A stretch of 64,000 bases of DNA, taken from NCBI GenBank assembly GCA_007258455.2, contig VDFB02358134.1, positions 211,284,026 to 211,348,025 of the forward strand, written 5' to 3'. The notes under the pieces were generated by a model. It had not been told where the DNA came from, did no database searches, and was given only the letters and a program-made list of their open reading frames with translations. Source of the DNA: Sequoia sempervirens (lineage: Eukaryota > Streptophyta > Pinopsida > Cupressales > Cupressaceae). Made by a program: the position numbers and the translations under genes. This document shows positions 24,501 to 35,124 of the stretch, piece by piece (position 1 is the first letter of the stretch; each line of letters begins with the position of its first letter).

Positions 24501-25447
24501 TTCAAAATAACTACTTAAAATAAGTCTACAAACTTAATCTTTAGATAGTTTTACTTCATTTCCACCACAAAATGATTTGGAATTCCTTGCCTTATTGCTC
24601 AATATTAGAGTCGAGGAGTTTCCCAACAAGTTGAGAAGCCTGTTGAGAAAGTTTAAGCAAGCTGAAGCTGAAGTGGCGGCCTTGAAAATTTCATATCTGA
24701 AGAGACTTAATAAGGGCTCAAGGATCGTAATAATGGATTCGTAAGTTCCTCTATCCTTTTATTAGCTCTTTCCATTATCCTCTGTTATTTTGGTTTTGAT
24801 TTGTGTGTTCCACTGTATTTGCATCATGGAAACTCTGAACTGGAATCTTTCTTAAATAAGTAGAATAGCTGGTGGGTTTTCCAGAACTTCTGAAATACAA
24901 AAATATAAAAATTCTATTCCAAAATTTGAGGACAAAACAGAAGATTTATTACCAATACAGGAATTCTTGTTAGTAAATTTAGGGGAAAAGTTTCTGAACG
25001 GCTCCATCTAAATTGTTTTTGTAATGGTAAGCAAGTTAGATAATCTCTCCATTCTTCCCCTCTTCTATTTTCCTCAAGGAATACTACTAAGATTTGAGAG
25101 TACTTCTACGCCATGTCTTTTTAGCTCCATTTCATTCGAACTTCAATCATTGGAATAGATACTTAAATGGGTTTCCTCCAGCAAAACAAGCTTTATTGAA
25201 AGCACAGTATAAAATTCTCAACAGGTATGGGGATGTGGCAAAGATTGTGGCAAAGTCTCTTACTTCACTTGGATTCAAGAACACGTGGGTTTTGACTGAT
25301 GGGTTTTCAGGAGGCAGAGGTTGGCTGCAAAGTTGTTTGGGAACAGAGTCCTTTGGTACCTCATTTGCTCAAATATTGTCCCCATCTAGGGTAATTCCAG
25401 CAGGCTCTGGTACTCGGCCTCTTATTGCTGGTGGGGTGGATGATTGA
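21568..25447 (+). CDS. CAS: chloroplast calcium-sensing receptor CAS (rhodanese-like), six exons
   Basis: Exons: 21568-21867, 22550-22795, 23590-23794, 24275-24416, 24609-24740, 25225-25447. All five introns are GT-AG and the splice phases fit (1248 nt, 415 residues; Arabidopsis CAS is a little shorter). Exon 1 gives a Ser-rich chloroplast transit peptide. Exon 2 and part of exon 3 give the Ala/Lys-rich helical repeats (KAIKPAMDATMPYLQKATDS, TTKAIEGAKPVAS). A membrane span lies at residues ~219-244, then FRGYKGDLTPAQALELL opens a rhodanese-like domain ending TDGFSGGRGWLQS...FAQILSPSRVIP. The catalytic rhodanese cysteine is absent, as in the family. Known CAS proteins sit in the thylakoid membrane and act in Ca2+-dependent stomatal, photoacclimation and immune signalling. 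The start ATG has a good context (tcaATGGCT). No disruption seen. Confidence 0.93.
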
Positions 25448-25860
25448 GAACCTTGTTATTTGTAAGTTAAATCTATTGTAAGAGATGATCTTAAAATGTT
25501 GCCATCCATGTGTATCATAGCATCTACTCAGTCTCAGAGTCCTTTGCGTTGGCTTTAGATTAGATGGTTGTTGAGGAAAATAATATAGCCTTCCATTAGA
25601 AGTAGTTAAGTATGGATTAATTTTCCTTTCCCTCATAATTATATTCTTTCTTGAAATTTTATTGACAGTTGAGTTTTTTATTGGTTTCTTTTTCCAAATT
25701 TTAATCTACATTTTGAATATATTCTTAAATCAAATGCTTCATATTATATGACATTAATTTCATTTTGTTTGGTTCTCCTTCCAAACCCTTGAGGATTGCA
25801 TGAGTCTCATAGGGATCTCCTTGGTTCCTTGGTAAATGTAATCTTTCTTTGAAAAAATGG
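25448..25860. other. CAS 3' flank
   Basis: An AT-rich stretch following the CAS stop. 'aataatata' near 25578 could serve as a poly(A) signal, but this is a weak guess. No other gene seen. Confidence 0.3.
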
Positions 25861-26560
25861 TCTGGTGATATTGATGCTACCAAGGAAAACTTTAGTAAGG
25901 TCTTTATTGGGTTAAGCTCTTAGGGATTCTTTTAGAATATTGGGATGAAGAGATCACATGAGTTATAGCCAATTTTCTTGGTTAGTTTGTATATATTGAT
26001 AAGGTCATTAAAGCTATGAAACTTTTGGTTTTTGTCAAATTTTGTGTAATTGTTGATATTGATAAGGTGTTACCAAGTGCCATAAAATTCGAATTTTGGT
26101 GTTTGGGAGCAAAAAATCCTATATGAGTCATCCTCACAAGTTTACCTTCATTGCCATAAAGTTGGGCATTTCTCCCATTTGTGTCAAAATATCAAAGAGA
26201 AACACCATGTTCAAACAAAAAGCGTTACTTCTTCTTTCAATCATGGGAAAGTGGTTCAAAATGTTGTTATAGAACTCTCCATTGTGAGGAATGAAGGAAA
26301 GGAGTTGGAATTTACAGTTATGTGTCATGTTGGACATGTGTAGGGGTGTTCCTTTGAGGACAAGAGAAAACTAAATTCTATGACTCTTTGTCCTTTGGTT
26401 GTGCCTGGTTCTTCTTTGAAAAAAGGTAGGCTGGTCCTTACAAGTAAGGCTAACTCCTCTTTTGAGTTCTTTGGAGAGATTTGGATTCAAATCTCTACGA
26501 TTGTTGTTTGCATTGTCCCTTCATTGTAAGGTGGTTGTATGCTTCTCAAGGGCCTTTTTG
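25860..26560 (+). pseudogene. LINE (L1-type) ORF1 fragment
   Basis: Plus-strand frames show LLEYWDEEIT followed by IANFLG and FVYIDKV (about 25930-26015), the signature of the DUF4283 region of plant LINE ORF1. Next comes VYLHCHKVGHFSHLCQN (about 26140-26200), a CCHC zinc knuckle whose first cysteine is Tyr. Stops and frame changes break it. It ends without a clear poly(A) or target duplication and is probably a truncated, decayed copy. Confidence 0.65.
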
Positions 26561-29420
26561 ATTTTTAGGTCTATTTCTTAGTTGGTTCTAGTCTCATGTT
26601 GTTGTAGCATTCTTTTGTTATACAAGGTTTCAAGGTCTTTTTAGAACCCTCTCCCAATTCATAGCCCTCATCAAAATCGTTTATCTAATAAATAACATAT
26701 TGCATGTAAACAATTGAAACATTATCCAACACTTATTCACTTTCTTTTTTTATTCTTTTATACTAAATGCATTGTTTTGAAAGAAACTCGTATGTTTTGG
26801 GTCCCTTTTTACATGTCTGTATTTCTTATAGCTAAACTATCACATAATAACCTACTAAAATTTTGAAGGCATATGAGGAGGAATAGACTAATAATCACTT
26901 TGCCATTCATTGATGTATTCAATTACACTTTATGACTTACATTAGCATATTCTATCTATGGAGAATTATGAGGTTACACTCCAAATCAAACCAACTTGAT
27001 TTACTTAGCCATAGATAATATTTAAGCAAGGATTTGGTGGTCCTAATGTCATTCCCTTTAGGAATCCTTTGATACTGACGATGAAATTTTCATGTGTCAT
27101 GCTACATGTGATATATTTATCAAAGTTTGGATTGATAGAATTGTTGTAGTATAAATACAGTTTTTTCCCTCCTTAAAATTTTGATAATGTTAAGAAAACA
27201 AATAAAATTTAGAGTTTACAAGAATATCCGCTAATGTCACAATGATGCCATACACCTAAATAATATGAAAAAATAGAAGAATCACAAACCTACATTACAT
27301 TTTAAACAAGTCTAGGTGGGATCAATACCATATGTCCCTCCTTTATAATGGTTCTTGTTACTACTATTGTTGTTTTCATTGATGGTAATCAATAAGAGGC
27401 CAATCTTATTTTTATTGAATTATATATTTACAATATTTTTTGAATTTTCTATGGCTAGTCTGTGAAAAGGGATTTTTGTATGTAATTTCATTCTTTTTGT
27501 GATTCTTTATTAACTATTATTATAAATGGATGTGTTTTTTTTTCAATAAAAGAAAATTTCAAACATTTATAATGAACATAAAAAATTAAAAGCATTTATT
27601 AGAAGGTTTACAATAACAGGTTGGCCGTCAATTAGCATGTATTGTCCATCAAAATAACAACAAATTTAATAGTTTCATCCCAAAAAAAATGTGGTAGTAG
27701 AAAATGGTGGAGGAGCATCACTATGTAGGGGAACAACCTATTGAAAGGTTTGTCAAGTAGTCAATTAGAAGTCTTGCACCACTTTATACATCATACACAA
27801 CTAAGGAGACAAGCAAGGTATACTTTAAGAACTAGCTCCTATAAATTCTATGAAAAACTTGGTGAATTTTGTATGTAGAGATATAATCCTCTTGGCATTT
27901 TTTATTATTCTTTGTAAATTTGACAAAAGTGATAAGAGTGGATAGTTATTTTTTATTAAAATTAAAATTTTAAAATTGATTGTGGACAATTGCAAAATCA
28001 AAATTCATTCTTATTTTTAATCAATTTGAGAAATTAATACTTGAAATTTTCATAAAATAATGATTTAAGACTAAATTTATCATAAAAAAAATTAGTTGAG
28101 GTGGTGAATTAAGCCTAACTTTATGTAAATTTTAACTAAGAGAGGAATTAAAATTTTAAATTAATATAAAATTATAGTTGAGAGGTAAATTAAAACTTTA
28201 ATTAATATATTTATTTATAAATTAAGTGGCGAATTAATAAAAATAATAATATTTGTGTATATCATAAATAATACATTGAGTGATAAGAAAACCTTGATCA
28301 TCATTAACATTTTCATTTAATTCAAATCTAAATGACATTATAAAAAAGTAACTAATTGCATGATTCGACAACCATTATAATTTTCCCTAAATATGCTCTC
28401 TTCACTATCTAGAAATATCTTTCTAATTTACAAATATTTGTTAAATTAAATGAAAATGCTAATGATAACAAAAATAATATTTTCACTCAAATCATCACAT
28501 GTGCTATTTAAGATGATAATCTATACATTTGTAATCTTATTACTATATTTTTTCTCATTTTTGTGTAATATACAAAAATATGTTTAATTTAGTTGTAAAT
28601 GAATTTATGAAGAAGTAACTCATCACACGTTTGGCTAACCATTATAATCTTGCACTATGCTTATTCTCTTCACTATTTAGAAATCTCTTTGTTCTCTATA
28701 AATCTTGGCCTTCAAGAGCCACTCTTCTTCTTCCATGCTCTTAATAGAGAGGTGGTTTTCTATGCATCCATCCAACAAATTGTTTGGATATTGTGTTTAA
28801 TTCTCCCTCAAACAAGATAATGGAGGTTGTTAAGAAGTTATTAACACTGACTATCTAGAATTTGATATCAAGAGTCATGTAAATTTTGAATTTCTTTATA
28901 TTTATTATATAATTTCCCATAGCTCACTCAATCCATGGTGACAATGGTATTGGTAGTAAAATGTTTGTACAACCATAATTTAGATTTAGGTTGGATACAA
29001 TTGCACATTGATGGAACAATTCCTATAGAATAATTTACCAATGGTCAAGATGAATTTAGATGCACGACTTATGTGGGAGCACTATGTGGGTTGGAGTAAA
29101 GAGTGGTGAGGCTTGACCATAATCTCCATAGAGTTTGATTTGAGCAACATTTTTTTCCTAGGTATAGCACAAAATCTAGTAATGATAGAGCTATCTAGGA
29201 TATCATTTTTTATAAATAGTGCAATATACTAGTCATAGGTTGGGTCTTTCTTTTGACAAAGAATAGATTCATATAATCTTTTTTAGGTTGATATATAATA
29301 AAAGTTACATGAAATACTTTTTACATAGAATTAATATTATTTTTTGAATTAATTTATGGTTAATGGATAATGAATCACTCTACAACTTATTTTCTCATAC
29401 TCATCATCACAAATAATAAA
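26560..29420. other. AT-rich spacer, no gene seen
   Basis: No open frame of note on either strand. A pair of similar segments ('accattataat..tctcttcactat') occurs near 28375 and 28640, about 260 bp apart. The remainder is long runs of A/T with small direct repeats. Confidence 0.5.
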
Positions 29421-29427
29421 AAATGAT

Positions 29428-29655
29428 TAAAATATACACACATATATACATATATAGATACATATACACATATACACATTCCACATATATATACATATAC
29501 ACACACATTTACATGTGTGTCTATATATGCATATATATAGATCTATATAAACATGTATATACATACATGTATGTATAAATGTATGCATACATACATACAT
29601 ACATATAGACACACATACACACATACATGCATGCATACATACACATGTAATCAAA
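29428..29655. repeat. (CA/TA)n-rich microsatellite
   Basis: Nearly continuous acat/atac/cata units over about 230 bp. The Cys/Met/Ile-rich open frame on the minus strand here is a by-product of the repeat. Confidence 0.9.
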
Positions 29656-30262
29656 CACATATGCTTATAAAAAATATTAAACTCCTTATGTAGGCCATAT
29701 AATTAGTATTGTATTTAAATATTAAATGCATAGATAGTTAATTTATATTTGTGGACATAAAATAAATATTGTAGGTCATACAATCAGTATTGTAATCATT
29801 TAGACTGGAATAAAACTATTGTAGGCCCCACCAAATAACACACCACCTTTTTTAACCAATGACACTACCTCCCACTTCGACCATAATTATTTTCTCATTG
29901 GAGCCCCATAAGGCTATTGATGTAGTTTGATCTGATGATATGGGGATCAATAAAATATATACCTTTGATTTAATACTAGACATAATCTTAATAAAATAAT
30001 ATGTGGCCTTGAAAGGAAGTGCAAATCATTTGGAGTGAGCCCCAATAATTTTAATGTATCACTCACTAGCCAATGCCAAAGCTTTCCACTTTACATTCAA
30101 AAGAAAACAATTACAAACCCTAACAACTATTGGATTAACCTTATCAGTAGTTATGCATTCAAGTTTGGAAATACACAATCTTCAATTCTAATATAAAAAA
30201 TATCAAAATAATAAGAAAACACATGCTTACAAAATATAATAATAAAGTGGTAAATGCATATT
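29655..30262. repeat. AT-rich tandem repeat, first unit (~565 bp)
   Basis: Sequence from 'acacatatgcttataaaa' at 29655 restarts in similar form at 30219 ('acacatgcttacaaaa'). The second unit then continues beyond the retroposon insertion into 41501-42020. Shared segments include 'accttatca.t.gtt', 'gacca...tattttctc' and 'ggatcaataaa' versus 'tgatcaataaa'. The tandem array was split by the insertion at 30276. Confidence 0.5.
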
Positions 30263-30912
30263 AACTATATTTGTAACATTTTGGGAAACCAAGAATATGA
30301 TGAGGGTGAGTGTGGGAGTGGGCAGGAAGTGCTTTGGGGGAGGAAGTTTGAAATTCTCGGTTGATGGCGATGATGGTGGGTATAATCTAGATGCCTTGCT
30401 TCTTGGGTTACTTTGTCTCCTACAGGTGTTGTTGTTGTGTGGGAGGCATTTGGAAAGTTTCTTTGTGTTCCTGGGATCGTGTGGTGGCTGCCTCTGAAGC
30501 TTTCTTTTTAGCCAATTTTCGTGGGTTCCCTGGCTTTGGGTTTTCTGGACTCTTTGGTGTTTGACGAGGTGTTTGTGGGTGTGGTAGAGGGCATGCCCCT
30601 ACGTTGGCTCTTTGGCATTTCTTACTCTTGTGACTATGTCACATTTCTTTGTTGTGCGTGGCTTTTTTCGAGTTGCCCTTCATTGGCGTGTGTAGGCCTC
30701 TCTGAGCGGGTTTGACTCCTTCTTTGGAGCTTTTTCATTGTGTTTTCTAAGCATGGTGCTTAGCCCCAAGATGTGGTTGAAGATCTTTATGTGTTGGGGG
30801 TTTTATTTCTTTGTTTGCAAATGTGCTTCTGCTTTTGGAACTACTTAATTGTTGGATCCTCTTTGGATTTTGGTGGGTTCCCCTGTGGGTTCTATCCCTT
30901 TTGGGCTAGGTT

Positions 30913-31999
30913 TGTTGGAAATTGATAGGTTGTCATTGATGTCAACAAATAATGGAATTTTGTTGATTGCCAGTATTTTTCCGCTCTGATTATGAATGCC
31001 TGTTGATTTGATATTTGGTTTGGATTCTATCTTAGTAAAAGATATCATTACAGGACTTTGTACACAAGTTTTAAGCCTACAAGATATATTCTACCTTGGA
31101 GTTCTATGTTGATATGTGAAGGAAATTGGGAGATACAAATGACAATATTATGTTCTGCAGATCTCAATGAGTGTTCCTCCTGCACTCTATTGTGGGAGAT
31201 TCCGCATTTTCTCATAATTCATTGTCATACCATGCGGTGTCAAAGATAAGTTGTTTGATGTCATCCAAGGGAGAATTTGATGTGTTAACAAGTTCTTGTG
31301 TTGCACATTTGATGGAATGTACATAGGTTTGGAGTTTTGGTTTAACTCTGGCCAACCTAACTACATATTAATATTAAAGGGATCTATCTCAGGTCTATGC
31401 CAACAAAGTTATTTTTTGAATTAAGGTTTCTCTAATTAGGCCGACCTAATTAAGAAACATGGATACACATGTATATATATGTAAGAAATTCTTTGGTGTG
31501 TGGTGAGAAAAAGAAGAAGAGAGAAGAATGTCCGCACGACAAAAGTTGAAAATGAATATGTGTGAATTGTATTGATGAGAAGTTGAGTGAGTTACTCATG
31601 CATTGTGCTTCACCATAACTAAAATCCAGCATACAGAAGGTGCATTATTCATCAGTTCACACTTTTGGTAGTGAGCCATACACTTTTGTATCTTGGCAGT
31701 TAGCCATCTTTTGTATTCAGGTTGTGAGCCTTTCAAGGAAAGTGAGTCCTGGAAATGAGCCCTATACTATTCTATATCTAGATATATTATATTGTGAGTT
31801 AATCCTCACTGTGGTTTTTCCCATTTTGGGTTTTCCAAGTAAAAAAATTTGGTGTTCATGTGTGTTGATGCTTTGTATTAATTTCATGTCTTCTTCTGGT
31901 AATGTAGTCAAATTTTTGATAATGCTTAAATGGATTTTATGTGAATGGTTTTATGGAATACTGATTCACCCTCTCTCTTAGTATTTCGGATGTTCAACA
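30913..31999 (+). repeat. 5' LTR of the copia element
   Basis: Starts TGTTGGAAATTGATAGG and ends GGATGTTCAACA, directly followed by the primer-binding site. It matches 35033-35124 joined to 39261-40257 along its length. Confidence 0.88.
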
Positions 32000-32001
32000 A
32001 T

Positions 32002-32013
32002 TGGTATCAGAGC
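32002..32013 (+). other. primer-binding site (initiator tRNA-Met)
   Basis: TGGTATCAGAGC, complementary to the 3' end of initiator tRNA-Met and standard in plant copia elements, lies two bases after the 5' LTR. Confidence 0.9.
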
Positions 32014-33050
32014 TTGGTTCCTCTAAAGAATCCTAACAACTTGAGGATGGTCCCGAAATTTGACTATAAGATTTGTTTTCCTCCGAAAGTGGTCTCTGTT
32101 GGACACTTAGAAGAAAATGAAGATCTAAAGAATAAGTTGAGGGAAGGGAATGATTGTATCAAGGATCTGAGGAGAAGATATGAAGATGTTTGTGTTCAAC
32201 TAAAAGGAGAGCATGATGATATCCCCAGGTTGCATCATCAATTGGAAGAAAAGAAAAGGATTGAAGACTGTCAAAAAATTGAAATTCAAAGGAAGACAGA
32301 TGAATGTATAAAGCTCAGGTAAGAAATGAAAATTTTGAGATTAGATTTGGAAGAGGAAAAAAATTTTGAGGATAAATTCAAGACAAGCACTGCAAAGCTT
32401 AATGATTTGATTGATTCCCAAAGACCTGTAATGGATAAAAGAGGCTTAGGTTTTAAAGAAGAACATAATTTAGAGATAAAGCAACCTCTAGATGAGAAGA
32501 CTCTATGAAAAGATGGACAAATCAAGAACTTAAGGAGCTATACCAGAAGGATTCCCATAAGACAACATAATGCTCAAAGGTACTTATCTTTTAATGATGT
32601 TTGTTATTCTTCACAATAAGTTTGGACATAGGGAAAAAGATTGCAAAAGTAGAGTAAAGCAAAATGATGAAATCAAGAGGAATCAAAATTCATATAAGAT
32701 GATTCATTCATATAAATGCCATTGTTATCTCTGCAATTTAATTGGGCATAAAACTAACTAGTTCAAATATGGATTAGATAAGAGAAAGTTTGGATGGAAG
32801 AATGTTGATTGCTTTAATTGTAGCAATCTGGAACATATTGGAAGAAGAAAATTGAGAGGTAACAATCTGACAAAAGAATATGAATCAACTATCAAGGTTA
32901 ACCCAATAGAAGTTAAGAAAGAGATGGAGAGAATATGGAGAAAAGAAGGAGAATCTGGAAAGCAAGTAGAACCAAAAGAACTTGTTTATGTTTTGTCCCC
33001 CGGTGCAAATACGTCACTTAAAAATTAATTTAGAACTTGGCTAAGGGGGA
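32014..33050 (+). pseudogene. copia gag-like region with zinc knuckles
   Basis: Frame 31945-32322 and its continuation give a charged coiled-coil region (ENEDLKNKLREGNDCIKDL, then RLDLEEEKNFEDKF). Three decayed zinc knuckles follow: NKFGHREKDCK (32610-32650, the paired cysteines lost to a shift), CYLCNLIGHKTN with a stop where the last Cys is expected (32725-32765), and CFNCSNLEHIGRRK with Arg for the last Cys (32810-32850). Gag normally packages element RNA. Stops and shifts indicate a dead copy. Confidence 0.6.
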
Positions 33051-33264
33051 GCATTAATCAAAAAAATTGTCAACCCATCTTTTGATGTCATATCATAGCA
33101 AAAGTACATTTATTGAGGTTATGGACTCAAGAATTCATGTGGAAGGAATTTGCAATCACACATGTGTGAAGAATGTATTTAGCAGACTTTGAAGGATGAA
33201 AGCTTTCATGAACTTTGAGGTGATCTACTTGTAATCTGAAGCATTAATTACAGAAGCAATTGGG

Positions 33265-34786
33265 ATGACAAGAATAAATTTAGATATGTATAGGAAAATG
33301 CATTTGATGGAAAGCATTTGTGCAAGAATAAGCATGAAGAGGAAGCTTGAAGAAACCAAAGCAAGTTTATCCTATGGAAATTCTAAATTCATCTTTGGTA
33401 GAAAAGGAAAAGGTAAGTTGATGCCACTACTTCTTCTGAATTATTTATGGTATCTTGCATGCAATGGAATTTCCTCGACTTATAAACAATTAAAAAAGAT
33501 CAAAACCAAAGTACAGTGTGCTTTTGGAAATAAAATTGGATGTATGGAACAATTTTTCAGACTTTAGCCGTGAAGGAAGGTGTATCATAATGGTGCTTAG
33601 AATATTTCATGGTGATTTTGTGTTGCTTAATGAAGCATATATGATATCCAAAGATGTAATCAGGGAAGTTACTAGACTATCATCCTTTGAACAAACTCCT
33701 GTTTGTAATTTTGATAGAGAAAAGGGTTTGATGAGGAATACATTTGCTGAAATCTCCAACCCGACAGTTCAATATGCAAGCTTAGTTATTTCACAGTTGA
33801 TTCTTGGTGAAAGCAATGTCTCCACTACCGCAATTGATCTTGCATTAGATAAGGTTGAGAACATAATTGAATATGATCTTTGTGAGCGGCTCCAAAAACA
33901 GCTGTTGGAGAATCTGATTGAATTCAAAAAGAAGAAAGGTACATTCATATATGGTACATTGGTTTTATGCTTGATTTTCTACCTTATAAAGGAGATGTCT
34001 AGATTAGGAGAAGTTAGTTGGGAGAATACCAAACTAGTTTCTCATCAGATTGAGGAGCTCATGAGAAACATTGGGAACTTAGATGCTCAAGAAGATGCCT
34101 TGGTTGCTCAGATGGATCTTGCCCCTTGGCAACTCAAGCAATTGGCTAGAAGTAGGACACATCTTCAGGTAGCTCCTAGTGTTGTTAAAGAAAGTTCAAA
34201 TATATTAACTAATAGATTCAATGAATTAAAGAAAAAAGTAGTAAGTGATATGGTCTCTTGGGTTGAAAGCAAAACATTGTTGGAAATTATAGATAAGTGC
34301 AAGTCCACTCATAGCTTGGAACTTGAAAAACTCAAGAATATTCAAGATTGTGAGGAAGAAATTAAGATTTTATTCACATTTTGTTGGTCTTGGCTTGATG
34401 CAATTCAAAGGTTCAAAGATTTTGAGAGCACAATTGAAACCTAGATTAAGTTTGTATCTAGCACATTTGATCCCACTCTTAGTCTGGATGATCAAACTTG
34501 GTATGGTTTGACAAGACTGCATGAAGAATACCTTGCATCACATAAGGAAATAGGAAAGTTGATTAAGATGTATGGGAATCTTGGAGATTTAATTAAGATT
34601 GAGTGTGCTTCTGTCTACTATGTTCATTCGGTTGTTGAAAGGGTTTTGAATTCTTATGATTCTCCCAAAACTGTGGTTGAAGGAAATGATACTTTAATTG
34701 AGCTCAATTACATATGTAGTACTTTGACAGAGGCAAAAAAACTTTGGAGTGAAGGGAGATCCTCGTGGACGAGGATTCTTAGATAG
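33265..34786 (+). pseudogene. unassigned retroelement ORF before the copia 3' LTR
   Basis: Frame 33518-34444 continues in phase after a single TAG (34442-34444) to 34786, giving about 423 codons. Frame 33265-33567 upstream overlaps it after a shift. Visible features are HGDFVLLNEAYMISKDVIRE near the N-terminus, a hydrophobic stretch TFIYGTLVLCLIFYLI (about residues 141-156), and a long helical, Glu/Lys-rich C-terminal half. I do not recognise the family. It has no enzymatic motifs. Its position just upstream of the polypurine tract recalls the extra, envelope-like ORF of some plant copia lineages, but that is only positional. The long open frame is unusual in an otherwise decayed element. Confidence 0.45.
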
Positions 34787-35020
34787 CTTAAGTCTTCTAC
34801 CACCTTTGATTAGTCATTTATCATCATCAAATTTTGAATGTACTCCTTAAGGGGAGTAATTAGATTTGCAAAGGGACTTTTTTTTCCCTTTGCCATTGAT
34901 GTCAAAGGGGGAGAGAGAGAAGCATCATGTGAAAATAGAGAAGAAATTGAAAGGTTTTGTGTGTAAGTTGGGAAGAAGTATTTTTTGATGGTTTTCACAT
35001 CTTGTGTTGCCATCAATGAC

Positions 35021-35032
35021 AAAGGGGGAGAT
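35021..35032 (+). other. polypurine tract of the copia element
   Basis: AAAGGGGGAGAT directly precedes the TGTTGG start of the 3' LTR. Confidence 0.85.
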
Positions 35033-35124
35033 TGTTGGAAATTGATAGATTGCCATTGATGTCAACAAATAATGGAATTTTGTTGATTTCCAGTATTTTG
35101 TTGCTCCAGTTATGAATTCCTATT
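35033..35124 (+). repeat. 3' LTR of the copia element, first part
   Basis: This 92-bp segment matches the start of the 5' LTR and is broken at CTATT by the 4.1-kb insertion. Confidence 0.85.

Noticed and set aside
29427..29660. Cys/Met-rich minus-strand frame resembling a small secreted peptide
   Set aside because: It is wholly composed of CA/TA microsatellite.
32002..32013. tRNA-like sequence TGGTATCAGAGC
   Set aside because: It is a retroelement primer-binding site two bases after an LTR, not a tRNA gene. There is no cloverleaf around it.
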